From positions 954,283,705 to 954,347,704 of the forward strand of contig CM062817.1 in the NCBI GenBank assembly GCA_031772625.1: a DNA stretch of 64,000 nt, written 5' to 3'. Shown piece by piece: positions 20,767 to 31,231 of the stretch (positions are counted from its first letter, which is position 1; every line of letters begins with the position of its first letter). The position numbers and the translations under genes were made by a program. The DNA comes from Pinus tabuliformis. Lineage: Eukaryota > Streptophyta > Pinopsida > Pinales > Pinaceae. The notes under the pieces are model-generated. The model had not been told where the DNA came from. It saw only the letters and a list, made by a program, of their open reading frames with translations, and did not search any database.

Positions 20767-21691
20767 TGTAGAAAATCTGATGTAGGTTAACCCAATAATG
20801 CAATATAAATCAAAGAATAATACTATAACCTACTTCTACTATCAATTTGCAGAAGCTTAAAGACCAAGCTAAATAATATAACAAGAAGAAGAAGAATCAA
20901 TCACACAATGCACATGAATATACTTTGGGGAAAGCCTCAGCTAAAAACCCCACTATCTATATTATCATACAAGGTGGAAATACATAAGAATTATACAAAG
21001 CCTTAGCCCTCACAACTAGCCAGCTTTCAGTACAATCCTCACAAATGCTCAAAGGCAATCTTGGCTTCTCTCCAGCCTTCCTCTCTGCCCTCCAAGCTCC
21101 TATTTCCTTGCACTGTTGCTCTGGGAAGATTCTCCTTCAACCAAGTGGAAAACTCATCTATCAAGTGGATGATCACCTGATCTCACACATTGTTAGAACT
21201 ACGCAATCCTCAAGGAATGATCCCTTGACTGCATGCATGAGTTTTCTTAATAAGAAAACACATGAAACTGATAGTACACTATCCTTGACTTTAATTTCAA
21301 CTGGGTATTTCTCAGAATAGACATGCATGAGTTTCTGATGAGGGAATCTTCAGTTAACTGAAGTACATTAGTTGAGTGCATGCAGGCATCAACTGACTAT
21401 TAACTCTCTATTAGTTCCTCAAATAGTTTGGAACTAATTTAACTGGACTTAACTCAGTAAACTGAGATAACTAATTGCAACTCAAATATAACTCAATCTT
21501 ATCTCCTTAATTTAAGGGATAACTCTTGCATGACTTCAGAAAGACTTCTAACTTGAATTTCTCCAGATAATTAATTCAAAATGAATTAATCAATTATTTC
21601 CAAGTAGCTATTAAGACTAAATTAGATTTTAATTCACAATTTAATTCAAGGACAAATTAAATTGGAATATTCTTGTTGCCACATTTCAACA
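20767..21691 (-). repeat. B 3' LTR
   Basis: On the plus strand it reads TGTAGAAAATCTGATG to ACATTTCAACA, the reverse complement of the A LTR. The coding end VEREC and a purine tract (gagagggag on the minus strand) lie directly at 21692 onward. Confidence 0.92.
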
Positions 21692-21878
21692 CTCCCTCTC
21701 AACAAGAAAGGGATTATCTGCCACCCTGATCCTGTCTCTATGGAACTCGAATTTACACTTTGACAATGCCTTTGAGAAAATGTCAGCATCTTGCTCCTCT
21801 GTCGAAATATACTGCAACAACATGGTCCTCCCATCATCAGCAGCTTGCTTTACCTTGTAAAGCTAACATGAACTCACA
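21692..21878 (-). pseudogene. pol: B RNase H end fused to an RT start (internal deletion)
   Basis: On the minus strand the frame reads SVVSSC, a stop, then LYKVKQAAD (start of the RT domain), and then jumps at about 21840 to MLLQYISTEEQDADIFSKAL and RDRIRVADNPFLVEREC, the C terminus of RNase H. The A copy has roughly a kilobase between these points. RT palm and most of RNase H are therefore deleted. The upstream RT frame continues at 36100 across C. Confidence 0.85.
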
Positions 21879-21883
21879 ACTGA
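21879..21883. repeat. TSD of C, left copy
   Basis: actga here is identical to 36095-36099. Excision restores ENK-SVVSSC in the RT of B. Confidence 0.9.
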
Positions 21884-22216
21884 TGTTGGGTCCCTATAAT
21901 ACTAGTGATTACCCCATTACTATTGTATTTATACCCCTTATTTATATTGTTGTGCCCCTATTACCCCCATTTTGTTATTTATGTGCCCCATAGAATCCCT
22001 CTATTGTTATTTTTGTGGCTTTATATTATTATTGTTAGGTCGGTTGGATTCTATTGTGACTCCTTAGACTCCTATATATAGAAAGGAGGTTTTGTCATTT
22101 GTATCATCCAAGAATTGTTCATTTATGTAATGTAAAGGAGGTTTCCCCCTCGAAGAGGCTGAATTCTAAGGCGTTGATCTATCTTTTCTATCTTTTCTTG
22201 AGCTGGTTTCATAACA
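21884..22216 (+). repeat. C 5' LTR
   Basis: Begins TGTTGGGTCCCTATAATACT and ends TTTCATAACA. A TATA-like tatatata lies near 22074. A solo LTR of the same family is at 13970-14051 plus 41613-41867. Confidence 0.95.
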
Positions 22217-22218
22217 TT

Positions 22219-22230
22219 TGGTATCAGAGC
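22219..22230 (+). other. C primer-binding site
   Basis: TGGTATCAGAGC starts two bases after the LTR and is complementary to the 3' end of initiator tRNA-Met. Confidence 0.92.
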
Positions 22231-22714
22231 TTTGGATTCTAGGGTTTCGCTGCTCCAAACAGGTCATCGTGGCATTTTCGCTATAACTTTTTTCTGTGAC
22301 GTTTCAGAAGTCGCAAAAAAAACCCATTTTAGAAGAAATCGCGCTGAACCTTGGGTCCGAATTTCAGAGCTTTTCGCATGATATTTGCAGAGATATGATC
22401 TGAGGAAGTTGGTCTTTTTGCAGACTCCTAAATTACATTCAAAACAGGTGACCTGGGGAAAATCATCATAAATTTCTCTCTAGGGATTGGATTGAAATTT
22501 TGTAAGAAGGTACAGAAAGAGGACGGAATGTTGTTTCTTGTATGCATGTTTCAGATCCAAAGGTTGAAACAGTGACTCGTGGCACATCGTACAAGTTCGC
22601 TCTACTGAACTAGTCTAAAAGCAAGTCACGGTGGGATATTTCACATAACTCTTCCTTGGAGAATCCAATTTGGGTCAGAATTGTGGCATTGGAAAGAGGA
22701 CACAGAAGGCTACT
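22231..22714 (+). other. C 5' leader, left part
   Basis: No ORF or repeat seen. The leader is cut by G at 22715 and resumes at 31059 with the second TSD copy. Confidence 0.7.
22710..22714. repeat. TSD of G, left copy
   Basis: ctact here is identical to 31059-31063. Confidence 0.9.
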
Positions 22715-23760
22715 TGTTATAGACATTTTTGTGCCTTACAGCATAGAGCATGAAATGTCAATAATCTAAGGGATCCAAAGTCCCTAAACAAGTTGTTCTT
22801 ACCCTTAGAGGAACAAGGTCAGCAAACCACATCACTGCAAATCAGTTCTCCACTGAAAAACACTCAAAAACAGGTCAGTTTTGGGTCATTGCAGCTGCTC
22901 CACTAGGCATCTGCGCTGCATAGCAGGTACAACAAAGGCTACCTGCGTTGCATAGCAAGTAGAACAAAGGCTACCTGCGTTGGGCGTACTTGGACATGTG
23001 GAGGAATATTTTTCTCAAAGTGCCAGTGCCCAGGAAGCTTCTAAAAAGACACTTGATGATAAGATTCGCCTAATGATGAGTTAAGAGATTCTAAGACTCC
23101 AAGTGGAAGACAGAAACTCCGAGTGAAGAACTGAAGAACAACTGGAGTTGAAGAGGACAACAAGTCACACATCAAGCTGACTTATCTTCACTCCAAAACT
23201 CTATATAAGGATCTCATCCCATGGGATCTTGAGGGCGGAATTTAGTGCAAAGAATTGCTGTTGGTTTACAGTCGAGAGTATTGGGTGATTGCTTGAGGGA
23301 GGTGAAGAAGAGATTTCTCTCCGTCGGGAAGGTGATGCTGGATTGGACCTCTCATGGTTGTATCACCGCCTGAACCTTACTTCCATATATTAATAAAGCA
23401 TTTGAGGTTCTTCTATTCGCATGTGTTTCAATAGTGTATTGTCCTACTTGTGTCTTTGATTTATGCTAATCCTTGAATCAGTTATGCATGCATGCTTCTT
23501 GTAGTTTCCTTTTCTTGTCTTATTTGCAGGATCTCATGTAGCTGGGCCCGTGAAAAGACTTGGAGCTGGGAGCAAGCGGCAATCAAAGGAGATTGGATCG
23601 ACCATTTGCGCAAGACATCGGTAAGTGGATCTCTTCCTTTTATATCTTGCATGTCATAAAGAAGACACTTTAGATAGCTTTGCTTTCAGCTGTTGCTAAG
23701 GAAATGTCACCCTTAGAGTGGGTTAGGGTCATTCCGAGTTGGATACTTTCCCCCACAACA
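22715..23760 (+). repeat. G 5' LTR
   Basis: Begins TGTTATAGACATTTTTG and ends TTTCCCCCACAACA. The TATA box (ctatataagg) is at 23211-23220 and an aataaag signal near 23394. A 32 bp unit (ctgcg.tgcatagca core) is repeated at 22911-22942 and 22943-22974, with a third partial copy from 22975. Confidence 0.95.
22911..22984 (+). repeat. 32 bp tandem repeat in the G LTR
   Basis: Two full units and one partial, each starting ctgcgYtg and ending acaaaggctac. Related units occur in the G leader (about 24111-24155) and in the related solo LTR at about 63098-63170, so the repeat is a conserved feature of the family. Confidence 0.8.
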
Positions 23761-23763
23761 GAC

Positions 23764-23781
23764 TGGCGACTCCGCTGGGGA
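23764..23781 (+). other. G primer-binding site
   Basis: TGGCGACTCCGCTGGGGA starts three bases after the LTR. Sites of this form are used by Ogre/Tat-type Gypsy elements and are generally assigned to tRNA-Arg. The tRNA identity is from memory. Confidence 0.75.
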
Positions 23782-25471
23782 GCGTGTCTTGTTGGTAGCT
23801 TGTGTTTCTTGCTATTCATTTCTTGAACAAAAGAGTACCGAATCGAACTGCATGCGAGTCCTTCGAATGCAAAGTAGAGGGCAGCTACTCTAGCCCAGTG
23901 CTGGGCCTGTTTATGATTTGAAGAGCAGATCCACAAGGACTCTTTTTAGCTCTTTGTGATAGTGTTCATCTTCCTTTAATCATCCTCTAGTGTATACTTG
24001 ACTGACAGCCTCTGATTTGGCCAAAAACCGCTCATTTTTGAGCAAACTGTGACCCAGAATCTGAAAGAGACGTGACTTGTCTCATCAGTGCAGCTGCCAC
24101 AAAGGCTACCTGCACTGCAACGCAGGTCCCGAAGGGGCTACCTGCACTGCATCTCAGATTGACAGTGCAGCACCTGCGCTGATCCAGTTTTGCCTTGTGC
24201 AACTGGGATTCCCCACTGTCTGTTGCCCAGTTTTCAGTATTGTTTTTGCAGCCTATTGTCAACCTGTATACCCAGCTGAAACCACTTCTCTTTGCCTTCA
24301 TTCTGCCTCAGTTGTATGAAGAAACCGTGATTGTTCTTATTTTATTTCTTGCTGTCATTCACAGTTTCCCATAGCGAAAGTGAACTAGTCTTGCTATGAC
24401 CTCTTGAATCTAGACCTGTGAGAAAGTGTCGTTGTGATTCTAAGAGTTAGTTTATTGCTGTTCATAGCTGCTTGAGCATTTGCTTTCGTTATATGGTTCG
24501 AATTTCAGTATTTCTTGTGTTGAAACGAGTGAATCTTAAGGTGTTCTTTTGATTGTTGGACAAAAACTTGTTTTCTTTCACTTGAAATTGAATTCGAAAT
24601 TATACAACAGCTTTCTTTTTGTAATACATCAACATTAAGGAAGAAGAAAAGAAATACTTGCATTGTGCATGTGCATTTTGACAGTTTGCATGTCGATTTA
24701 GGAAAAGTGCATCAGTGTGTGCTCTATGATCTGTTTGAAAAGATGATGTCTTTCTTTTCCTTCAGTAGTTAAGGTTTTCATAAGTTGAAAGAATTGAAAA
24801 AGCTTGCTTATCATTCTTAGACTGCATTTAGGAGTTGTATCATACATCACGTGGTGATCCGTAAAGGCAAACTGCTAAGCAAGATCAACCTAAAAAGAAC
24901 TGAATTTATCTAACAACGCTTTGAAACATAACGAAACACAGTAGAGGTCTAGGTAGAGACGTGAACCGGCGTCGTTAAACATAGTGACTGTTGATCTCTA
25001 CGAAGGTGGGTGATTCCTCCTGAGGGACGATAGCACTAATATGGACTTGTGCCCCCGCGTACCGTCGCGTATATTGGGGGACCCCTATAGGAACAAAGCC
25101 TTTATCCATAGGAAGCCGTGTCGGCCGCCCTACTGATTGCGATGCAGTGAACATAGCATTCACGAAGATCGACCACTCGTACCGTAAAACATATTCTGTG
25201 GTTTCGCGAAAGGTTTGGCACACCCTTGCCTAGAACTCCAGAGTAGTTTCTTTTGGCCTTTTTCAAACTCTATAACTGAAAAAGTCCATCCGAGCATTTG
25301 TCACTTCGGGCTCGTTAATACATCGAAGGAGACTAGAGTCATATTTAGCTTTTTCTCGACTCTTAAAAAGTGAAAAAGCAAGTTGTGTCTTAAAAAGCGT
25401 CGTCATATAAAATTCATTCTAAACGGAACATAATCACCCCTTATTCCTACGTTGATCTTAAGGTTGAGAAC
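23782..25471 (+). other. G 5' leader, non-coding
   Basis: About 1.7 kb without a convincing ORF. It holds a relative of the LTR 32 bp repeat at about 24111-24155 and an inverted repeat cgagc/gctcg (25291-25295 and 25310-25314) like those of the 3' region. 24838-25250 is richer in CpG than its surroundings. Confidence 0.6.
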
Positions 25472-27067
25472 ATGGAACACACCAACCAAGGGATTCCACA
25501 GCATGGGACCCCTAGCCCTTTCTCCTCTTGGGGAGAAGTTGGTGCGCCCCACATGGCCACATTGTCGCTTCCAGGACTGACAATTGGCCTGCCAGTTTGG
25601 CTATTCTCGACCGCTGTAGTTCAGACCACCACGGTTCCTGAACAGTCGATTCAACAGTTAGACCAGTCTAGAGCTACCCTCCAGCCTTCCACTTCTTATG
25701 AGCCTTCCTCCGATCCTTCTTCTTCGAAAGGTCAAGCCGCCAAAAGCGGAGCTCCCATAGAAAATAAGAAGGAAAAGAAGAAGAAAGAAAAGAAGCAAAA
25801 GGAGCCAAAGGCGCCTGGGGGCAAGCAAAAGGCATCTAACGAAAACCCACACACAGCACGGACCGGGCCCAAATCACCATGTGTCATATGTAGAGGAGAC
25901 CACCTCCACCGTGATTGTCCCAGTATTCCCCGAATACTAAGGGACTGGTCTCCTCGTTTGCACGATTCGGAAGCGTCAACCTCTGACAACCAGGTTGAAT
26001 GCTTACCGTCGACCAACGAAAGTGAAGGTCGCAGACGACGAAGAGGGATGAGATTCCCCTGCGAACTGTGTGAAGGCGATCACACCCTTCGCCGTTGTCC
26101 CTTTTTAGACAAGGCAAAGAGAGTTTTGGAAGATCAACCGGTGGCACCGGTGCTACTTCCTCCTGGATATCAAAAACTCGCGCCAGGTCCTTCGTTGGTC
26201 GAAAATACAGCTGTCTTGCTCAGAGGGCCAGCTGAAGTGTCAGTCACTGAAAGTGAACCTACTGAATCCGGACCGGACGAAAGTCCAAAGGTCGAAACGG
26301 CAGTTGACCCGGTTCTCCCTTCAGAAGTTTCATCTTCAAACACCACAGTCACTGAGGATTCATCTTCAGTTGACACCCCCGCCGAAGAGAATAAGGATGA
26401 CACCGTCCATATTCTTTTCGTCAACTCCGATTCTGATGAGCATCTGGGCAAAGCGCCCACTCCTTTATCGCAGGAAGGAGCATCGTCAGGATCATATCCG
26501 GCCGTATATTCGGTCCCACCACCAAGCAACCTAGTTGCGTCCTTTGATTGGAACCAACTAGGCAGACCCCGGTTACCAGCCAGTATACCATTTAGAATTA
26601 TAGTCCAAATATACAAAATGGTGATGGCTGGAACTATCATTGATGAAGGGGCGTCTGTGAGTATCCTGTCCTCTATTGCTTGGAAAGCACTGGGTGGCCC
26701 GGTGCTTTTGCCCGAGACAAGGCGTCTCTCGGGTTTTGACAGGGGAACCAGTCGACCATTAGGGATTCTACCTAATGTGCCTATTACCTTGAAAGGGAAG
26801 GCCGTCAAGATGAATTTGATGGTCTTCCAAGGACCCTTGGATTATAACCTACTTCTTGGACGGGACTACATATATTGCATGGAAGATATAGTCTCCTCAC
26901 TCTTTCGAATAATGTGTTTTCCATATGAAGGAAGAATGGTCAAGCTCGTAGACCAACTTTCATTTCCGGGATCACGCATCGCAAATAGTCACATACCTAT
27001 CCTGAATGGTCTATTTGATCAAGAAAGGTCTCTACCTCCGGTGCTTCTTCCTGATGAGCGCGAGTGA
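25472..27067 (+). CDS. G gag-protease polyprotein, 531 residues, intact
   Basis: An uninterrupted ORF from an ATG that follows a stretch without coding signal. Residues 1-85 are Ser/Thr/Pro-rich. About 90-125 is a Lys-rich basic run (KKEKKKKEKKQKEPK), suited to nucleic-acid binding. Two zinc-knuckle-like motifs follow: CVICRGDHLHRDC (about 137-149) and CELCEGDHTLRRC (about 196-208), both CX2CX3HX4C, one residue shorter than the standard CX2CX4HX4C. An acidic Ser/Thr/Glu region runs from about 230 to 340. The aspartic protease has its active site at AGTIIDEGASVSIL (about 388-400) and LDYNLLLGRDYIY (about 456-468), the usual L-G-R-D landmark. It ends at LLPDERE. There is no obvious capsid domain. 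It likely packages and processes element RNA with partner proteins. No stop or frameshift is visible. Confidence 0.85.
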   Translation: MEHTNQGIPQHGTPSPFSSWGEVGAPHMATLSLPGLTIGLPVWLFSTAVVQTTTVPEQSIQQLDQSRATLQPSTSYEPSSDPSSSKGQAAKSGAPIENKKEKKKKEKKQKEPKAPGGKQKASNENPHTARTGPKSPCVICRGDHLHRDCPSIPRILRDWSPRLHDSEASTSDNQVECLPSTNESEGRRRRRGMRFPCELCEGDHTLRRCPFLDKAKRVLEDQPVAPVLLPPGYQKLAPGPSLVENTAVLLRGPAEVSVTESEPTESGPDESPKVETAVDPVLPSEVSSSNTTVTEDSSSVDTPAEENKDDTVHILFVNSDSDEHLGKAPTPLSQEGASSGSYPAVYSVPPPSNLVASFDWNQLGRPRLPASIPFRIIVQIYKMVMAGTIIDEGASVSILSSIAWKALGGPVLLPETRRLSGFDRGTSRPLGILPNVPITLKGKAVKMNLMVFQGPLDYNLLLGRDYIYCMEDIVSSLFRIMCFPYEGRMVKLVDQLSFPGSRIANSHIPILNGLFDQERSLPPVLLPDERE

Positions 27068-27370
27068 TTCGGGAAAGGAAGGCCGGAACCCAGGGGGCAT
27101 GCGTCCTGGTCTGCTCTGGAGGTAGAAAAAACCTTGGGTGTAAAGTAGAATTTCCGCGGGAGAATATGACTAGTCCGTACCCCATCCCCCCCTTCATCTT
27201 TGAGAATCTTCCTCTGAGCCATCTTCATGGAGAAGAAGGACAAGAAGACAAAGAGAGAGATGGGCTCTCAGAAGGGGTAATTGGGATTGGGGTTGTTCTA
27301 GAATAAGATTCTTTTGTTAAAGTTATGTGGGAGGACGGGGGCCCGTTACTCACCTTTGTCTAAATAAGTA

Positions 27371-27605
27371 GGCTCTGCCAAAGAAGGGGATCCATTTGCG
27401 GCAGCAAGTAGTAACCATCTTTGGATAAAAGGCAAGCCTCACCCATTAAAACAAATGTTTTAGAGGATAAGTAGGGGCAGCCTCCAAAGAAAGAGATTCT
27501 ATTGCTGCAACAAATTGTAACCATCTTTGTGTATCCTAATGATAGACATCGCCGAAGAAAGAGTTTCCTTTGCGCCAACAAATAAAACCAATCTTTGGGT
27601 AACCT
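27371..27605 (+). repeat. Three imperfect direct repeats in G
   Basis: Copies start near 27371, 27479 and 27546. Each runs gcc.aagaa, a purine stretch, a ttgc.gc.aca stretch and then aacca.ctttg. Spacing is uneven (about 108 and 67 bp), as if one copy had gained extra sequence. Confidence 0.65.
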
Positions 27606-28071
27606 GAAAGAGGTAAGCCTCCCTCAAACCCACCAATGTTTTGTCTATTGAGAAGTGTTCTTCTCTTGTCGCAAAGATCAGTTAAAAACTGGGTTGACGA
27701 GAAGACAAGTACCGCATAAGACCCGCTAAAAATAACGAGAAGACAAGTATCGTTAACATTAGGACTGACAAGACGACAAGTAGATGAGAACACCCAAAGA
27801 AAAACAGAAGTGGAGGAGAGGAGGGGCAACCTTGAAATTATACTTTATACCTGGGGGCATGCAAACCTCTTGGAATGCAAGCACGGGCGGCTATTTTGTT
27901 TTTAGTTTTTTAGGTCCTCCCTTTAAACCTGTAGGTCTAACCCGTTAAACTCGTAGGATTAGCCGATACCCAACTTGCATAAAAAGAGGGTATGGGGCAA
28001 AGCGCAGGAAGATGAAGCTCTTTAAAAAATAGGAATCTTCCATGAGACCTTACTACTTTATGACTGGTAAA

Positions 28072-28860
28072 AACGAGCAATTTTGGCAAAGTTCATGCTC
28101 GTTAAAAAATAAACGCAAAACCGAGCAGTTTTCGCAAGAGTTCATGCTCGTTAAAAAATAAACACACATGTGAGCAGGCTTCCCCCCAGTGTTCAAGCTC
28201 ATTCAGAAAAAATGAACCGGTAAATAACCATTTGAGACCGTAAATTCATTAGCCATAAAAGCCTTGGTCGTGTTTGTGCACCGTCACCTCCACTTTTCAT
28301 TTGGCCGATCATTCACATCCACTTGATTGTTTACCTATTTTGAGGAACAGCTGTGAAGAGTGATTTCACCTAGCCATCCTTGTAATACTGCCGTGATTGG
28401 AAAATTCCAACCTGTACCTGGAATCTGCTGCTATCCCTATTTATCACTCGTTCCTCAAAATACGAGTCTTCTTTGAGCTCTTTTCACTGACTCGTAAAAA
28501 ATGAAAAGTTTGCCGAGTTTTGGCCTTCCAGCTCGTTAAAAGGACCGGAAGAGCTATCCCTCCTCTAGATTTTAATCTTTTTGGACCTGAGGGATTATTG
28601 CACAAAAATATCGAGCGCTTGTCTGGTTCGGCTCGATAAAGATATCGAACATTCATCCCTTCTGTATTGTTTTATACTTTTTCGGACTTAAGGGATTAGA
28701 TGACGAAAAAGGACCCCTGGAGTCCACTTTATGTACCCTTTTCAGACTCTCTAAAAATGAAAAGGACCGAGTTGTCTTTGTCGCTGGGCTCGTTAAAAAT
28801 ATTAGATAGCGACAAACTTGTCTTTAGACAAGAACGAGTTTCCCTATCGCTAGGCTCGTT
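28072..28860. repeat. Array of at least seven short hairpins with a shared stem
   Basis: Arms (5'/3'): aacgagca 28072-28079 / tgctcgtt 28096-28103; cgagca 28122-28127 / tgctcg 28145-28150; tgagc 28171-28175 / gctca 28197-28201; cgag 28514-28517 / ctcg 28532-28535; tcgagc 28611-28616 / gctcga 28631-28636; cgag 28769-28772 / ctcg 28789-28792; aacgag 28833-28838 / ctcgtt 28855-28860. Loops are about 14 to 21 bases. The 3' arm is usually followed by ttaaaa. An isolated member is at 25291-25314. Confidence 0.75.
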
Positions 28861-30012
28861 AAAACATAGCGATGGGCTTGCTCGAAGGGCAGGTTATAGA
28901 TCAAGCATATGTTATCCTCCTCAAGCTTGACAAAAATAAAGAGGTACTGGTCAGAAATGACTGGGGAAAAATTGGGAAGAACCTCAAAGCTTAATGGTAG
29001 CAAGTCGCTCTTGAACATGACACTTTTTGGCCTCCGTAAATATCGGGTTGGGTTATTATCATTCACCGGTCCCTTCACCATGGTCTCGCCATACCATCCA
29101 TACATGGGGTAATGCTACCGATCCATCACATCAGTGTCGTTATATGTTCAAGAGATGTCATTCAGAAAGTGTCAACCGGGTCCCATCCACTACCATACAT
29201 CATCTTTCATCCTTCCATGACCGCCACCCTGAATCATATTTCACAGATCGTTTTCACCATCATCACTAGCTCCGTTCCGTGTCACTGATGTGGGATTCAT
29301 TAAGGCCCTCCTTTGACGGATCACTTCTTGTCGACATCAGCTCATTATCCAAGAAGTTGATCTAGGAACACCCCCTCAGTACTTTGAAGCTTGCATGCCT
29401 CAATGGCAAGTTTCTCACTTCCGGCGATAGGTATACATTAATGACCTTCGACCGGGAGACTTTGCGTGGTGTTCGACGTCAGATCCTATATTCATGCCAC
29501 GTGAATTGTGCTGCAGTACCTTGAGGTTCATCATCATTATCGGTGATTCCTCTCGCGCTTGTTAACAGTTTACATTATTGACTGGTAATCAAGCGATGTC
29601 TTTCCATGTTCGACTTCAAGAAATTCTCACATGGATCGACTTGTACTAGAGTGAAGATCGGACAAGTTTGAAGACCCCGGATCTAGTTTCATCCATCCGG
29701 GCTGCGATATATATTCAGGAGATAAAAACATAGACATGTGCAGCAGATGAGCATCCTACTAAAAGGATGATAATTAAAAGCAGAGAATTATCCGTCTCTT
29801 ATCAGACGATCGTCTGTTTATGTACGGCAAATGTATTTATAAAGCTGATCATGGGAAATGCCCGCATCAGCTAGATCATGAAAAGAAAATATGAAAAGAT
29901 AATGTATTGTATTGTATTTTGTTACAGGTCACCTCCCGGCGATTGAATGAACTTCGAATCCTCCTAATAAAGCATTTCACCCGATAAACGACCTCATACT
30001 TTAGGGGGCAAC

Positions 30013-31058
30013 TGTTATAGACATTTTTGTGCCTTACAGCATAGAGCATGAAATGTCAATAATCTAAGGGATCCAAAGTCCCTAAACAAGTTGTTCTTAC
30101 CCTTAGAGGAACAAGGTCAGCAAACCACAGCACTGCAAATCAGTTCTCCATTGAAAAACACTCAAAAACAGGTCAGTTTTGGGTCATTGCAGCTGCTCCA
30201 CTAGGCATCTGCGCTGCATAGCAGGTACAACAAAGGCTACCTGCGTTGCATAGCAAGTAGAACAAAGGCTACCTACATTGGGCGTACTTGGACATGTGGA
30301 GGAATCTTTTTCTCAAAGTGCCAGTGCCCAGGAAGCTTCTAAAAAGACACTTGATGATAAGATTCGCCTAATGATGAGTTAAGAGCTTCTAAGACTCCAA
30401 GTGGAAGACAGAAACTCCGAGTGAAGAACTGAAGAACAACTGGAGTTGAAGAGGACAAAAAGTCACACATCAAGCTGACTTATCTTCACTCCAAAACTCT
30501 ATATAAGGATCTCATCCCATGGGATCTTGAGGGCGGAATTTAGTGCAAAGAATTGCTGTTGGTTTACAGTCGAGAGTATTGGGTGATTGCTTGAGGGAGG
30601 TGAAGAAGAGATTTCTCTCCGTCGGGAAGGTGATGCTGGATTGGACCTCTCATGGTTGTATCACCGCCTGAACCTTACTTCCATATATTAATAAAGCATT
30701 TGAGGTTCTTCTATTCGCATGTGTTTCAATAGTGTATTGTCCTACTTGCGTCTTTGATTTATGCTAATCCTTGAATCAGTTATGCATGCATGCTTCTTGT
30801 AGTTTCCTTTTCTTGTCTTATTTGCAGGATCTCGTGTAGCTGGGCCCGTGAAAAGACTTGGAGCTGGGAGCAAGCGGCAATCAAAGGAGATTGGATCGAC
30901 CATTTGCGCAAGACATCGGTAAGTGGATCTCTTCCTTTTATCTCTTGCATGTCATAAAGAAGAAACTTTAGATAGCTTTGCTTTCAGCTGTTGCTAAGGA
31001 ACTGTCACCCTTAGAGTGGGTTAGGGTCATTCCGAGTTGGATACTTTCCCCCACAACA
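30013..31058 (+). repeat. G 3' LTR
   Basis: Same length as the 5' LTR, with about 12 substitutions by eye and no indel noticed. Followed by ctact, the second TSD copy. Confidence 0.95.
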
Positions 31059-31231
31059 CTACTATAGGTTGCAATTTCAGAACTGGATGATCCGAAAATT
31101 ACAGAGATACATCAAATTCAATATCAGGCTTCTATAAAGTGAAAAAAGGTGTGTAGTTTTTTTTAAATTTTTGTGTAAGCTTGGTTTAACGAAATTCAAA
31201 GGGCATAGTAAAGCATTATTATCAGTAACTG

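Larger units (their letters stand above)
27068..30012 (+). other. G 3' non-coding region
   Basis: No ORF of pol type in any frame. It holds three imperfect repeats at about 27371-27600, a family of short hairpins at 28072-28860 and a G-rich tract (ttagggggcaac, 30001-30012) that serves as polypurine tract for the 3' LTR. Long repeat-bearing 3' untranslated regions are known in Tat-lineage elements, which supports the affiliation. Confidence 0.7.
22715..31058 (+). mobile_element. G: non-autonomous LTR element with a gag-protease ORF
   Basis: LTRs of 1046 bp at 22715-23760 and 30013-31058 differ at about 12 positions by eye (near 1%), and the TSD ctact is perfect. The internal region has a TGGCGACTCC-type primer site, a long leader, one intact 531-residue ORF (gag-like linker, two zinc knuckles, aspartic protease), nearly 3 kb of non-coding DNA rich in hairpins and imperfect repeats, and a G-rich purine tract. 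RT, RNase H and integrase are absent, so reverse transcription and integration must come from another element. It is the youngest element in the window, both by LTR identity and by its innermost position. Confidence 0.93.

Noticed and set aside
26170-26808. A 212-codon minus-strand ORF inside the G gag-protease ORF
   Set aside because: It is fully antisense to the intact 531-codon ORF, which has knuckles and a protease motif; the antisense product shows no recognisable feature.
28072-28860. Regularly spaced repeats resembling a CRISPR array
   Set aside because: Plant nuclear context, irregular spacing, inverted rather than direct repeats, and no cas genes.
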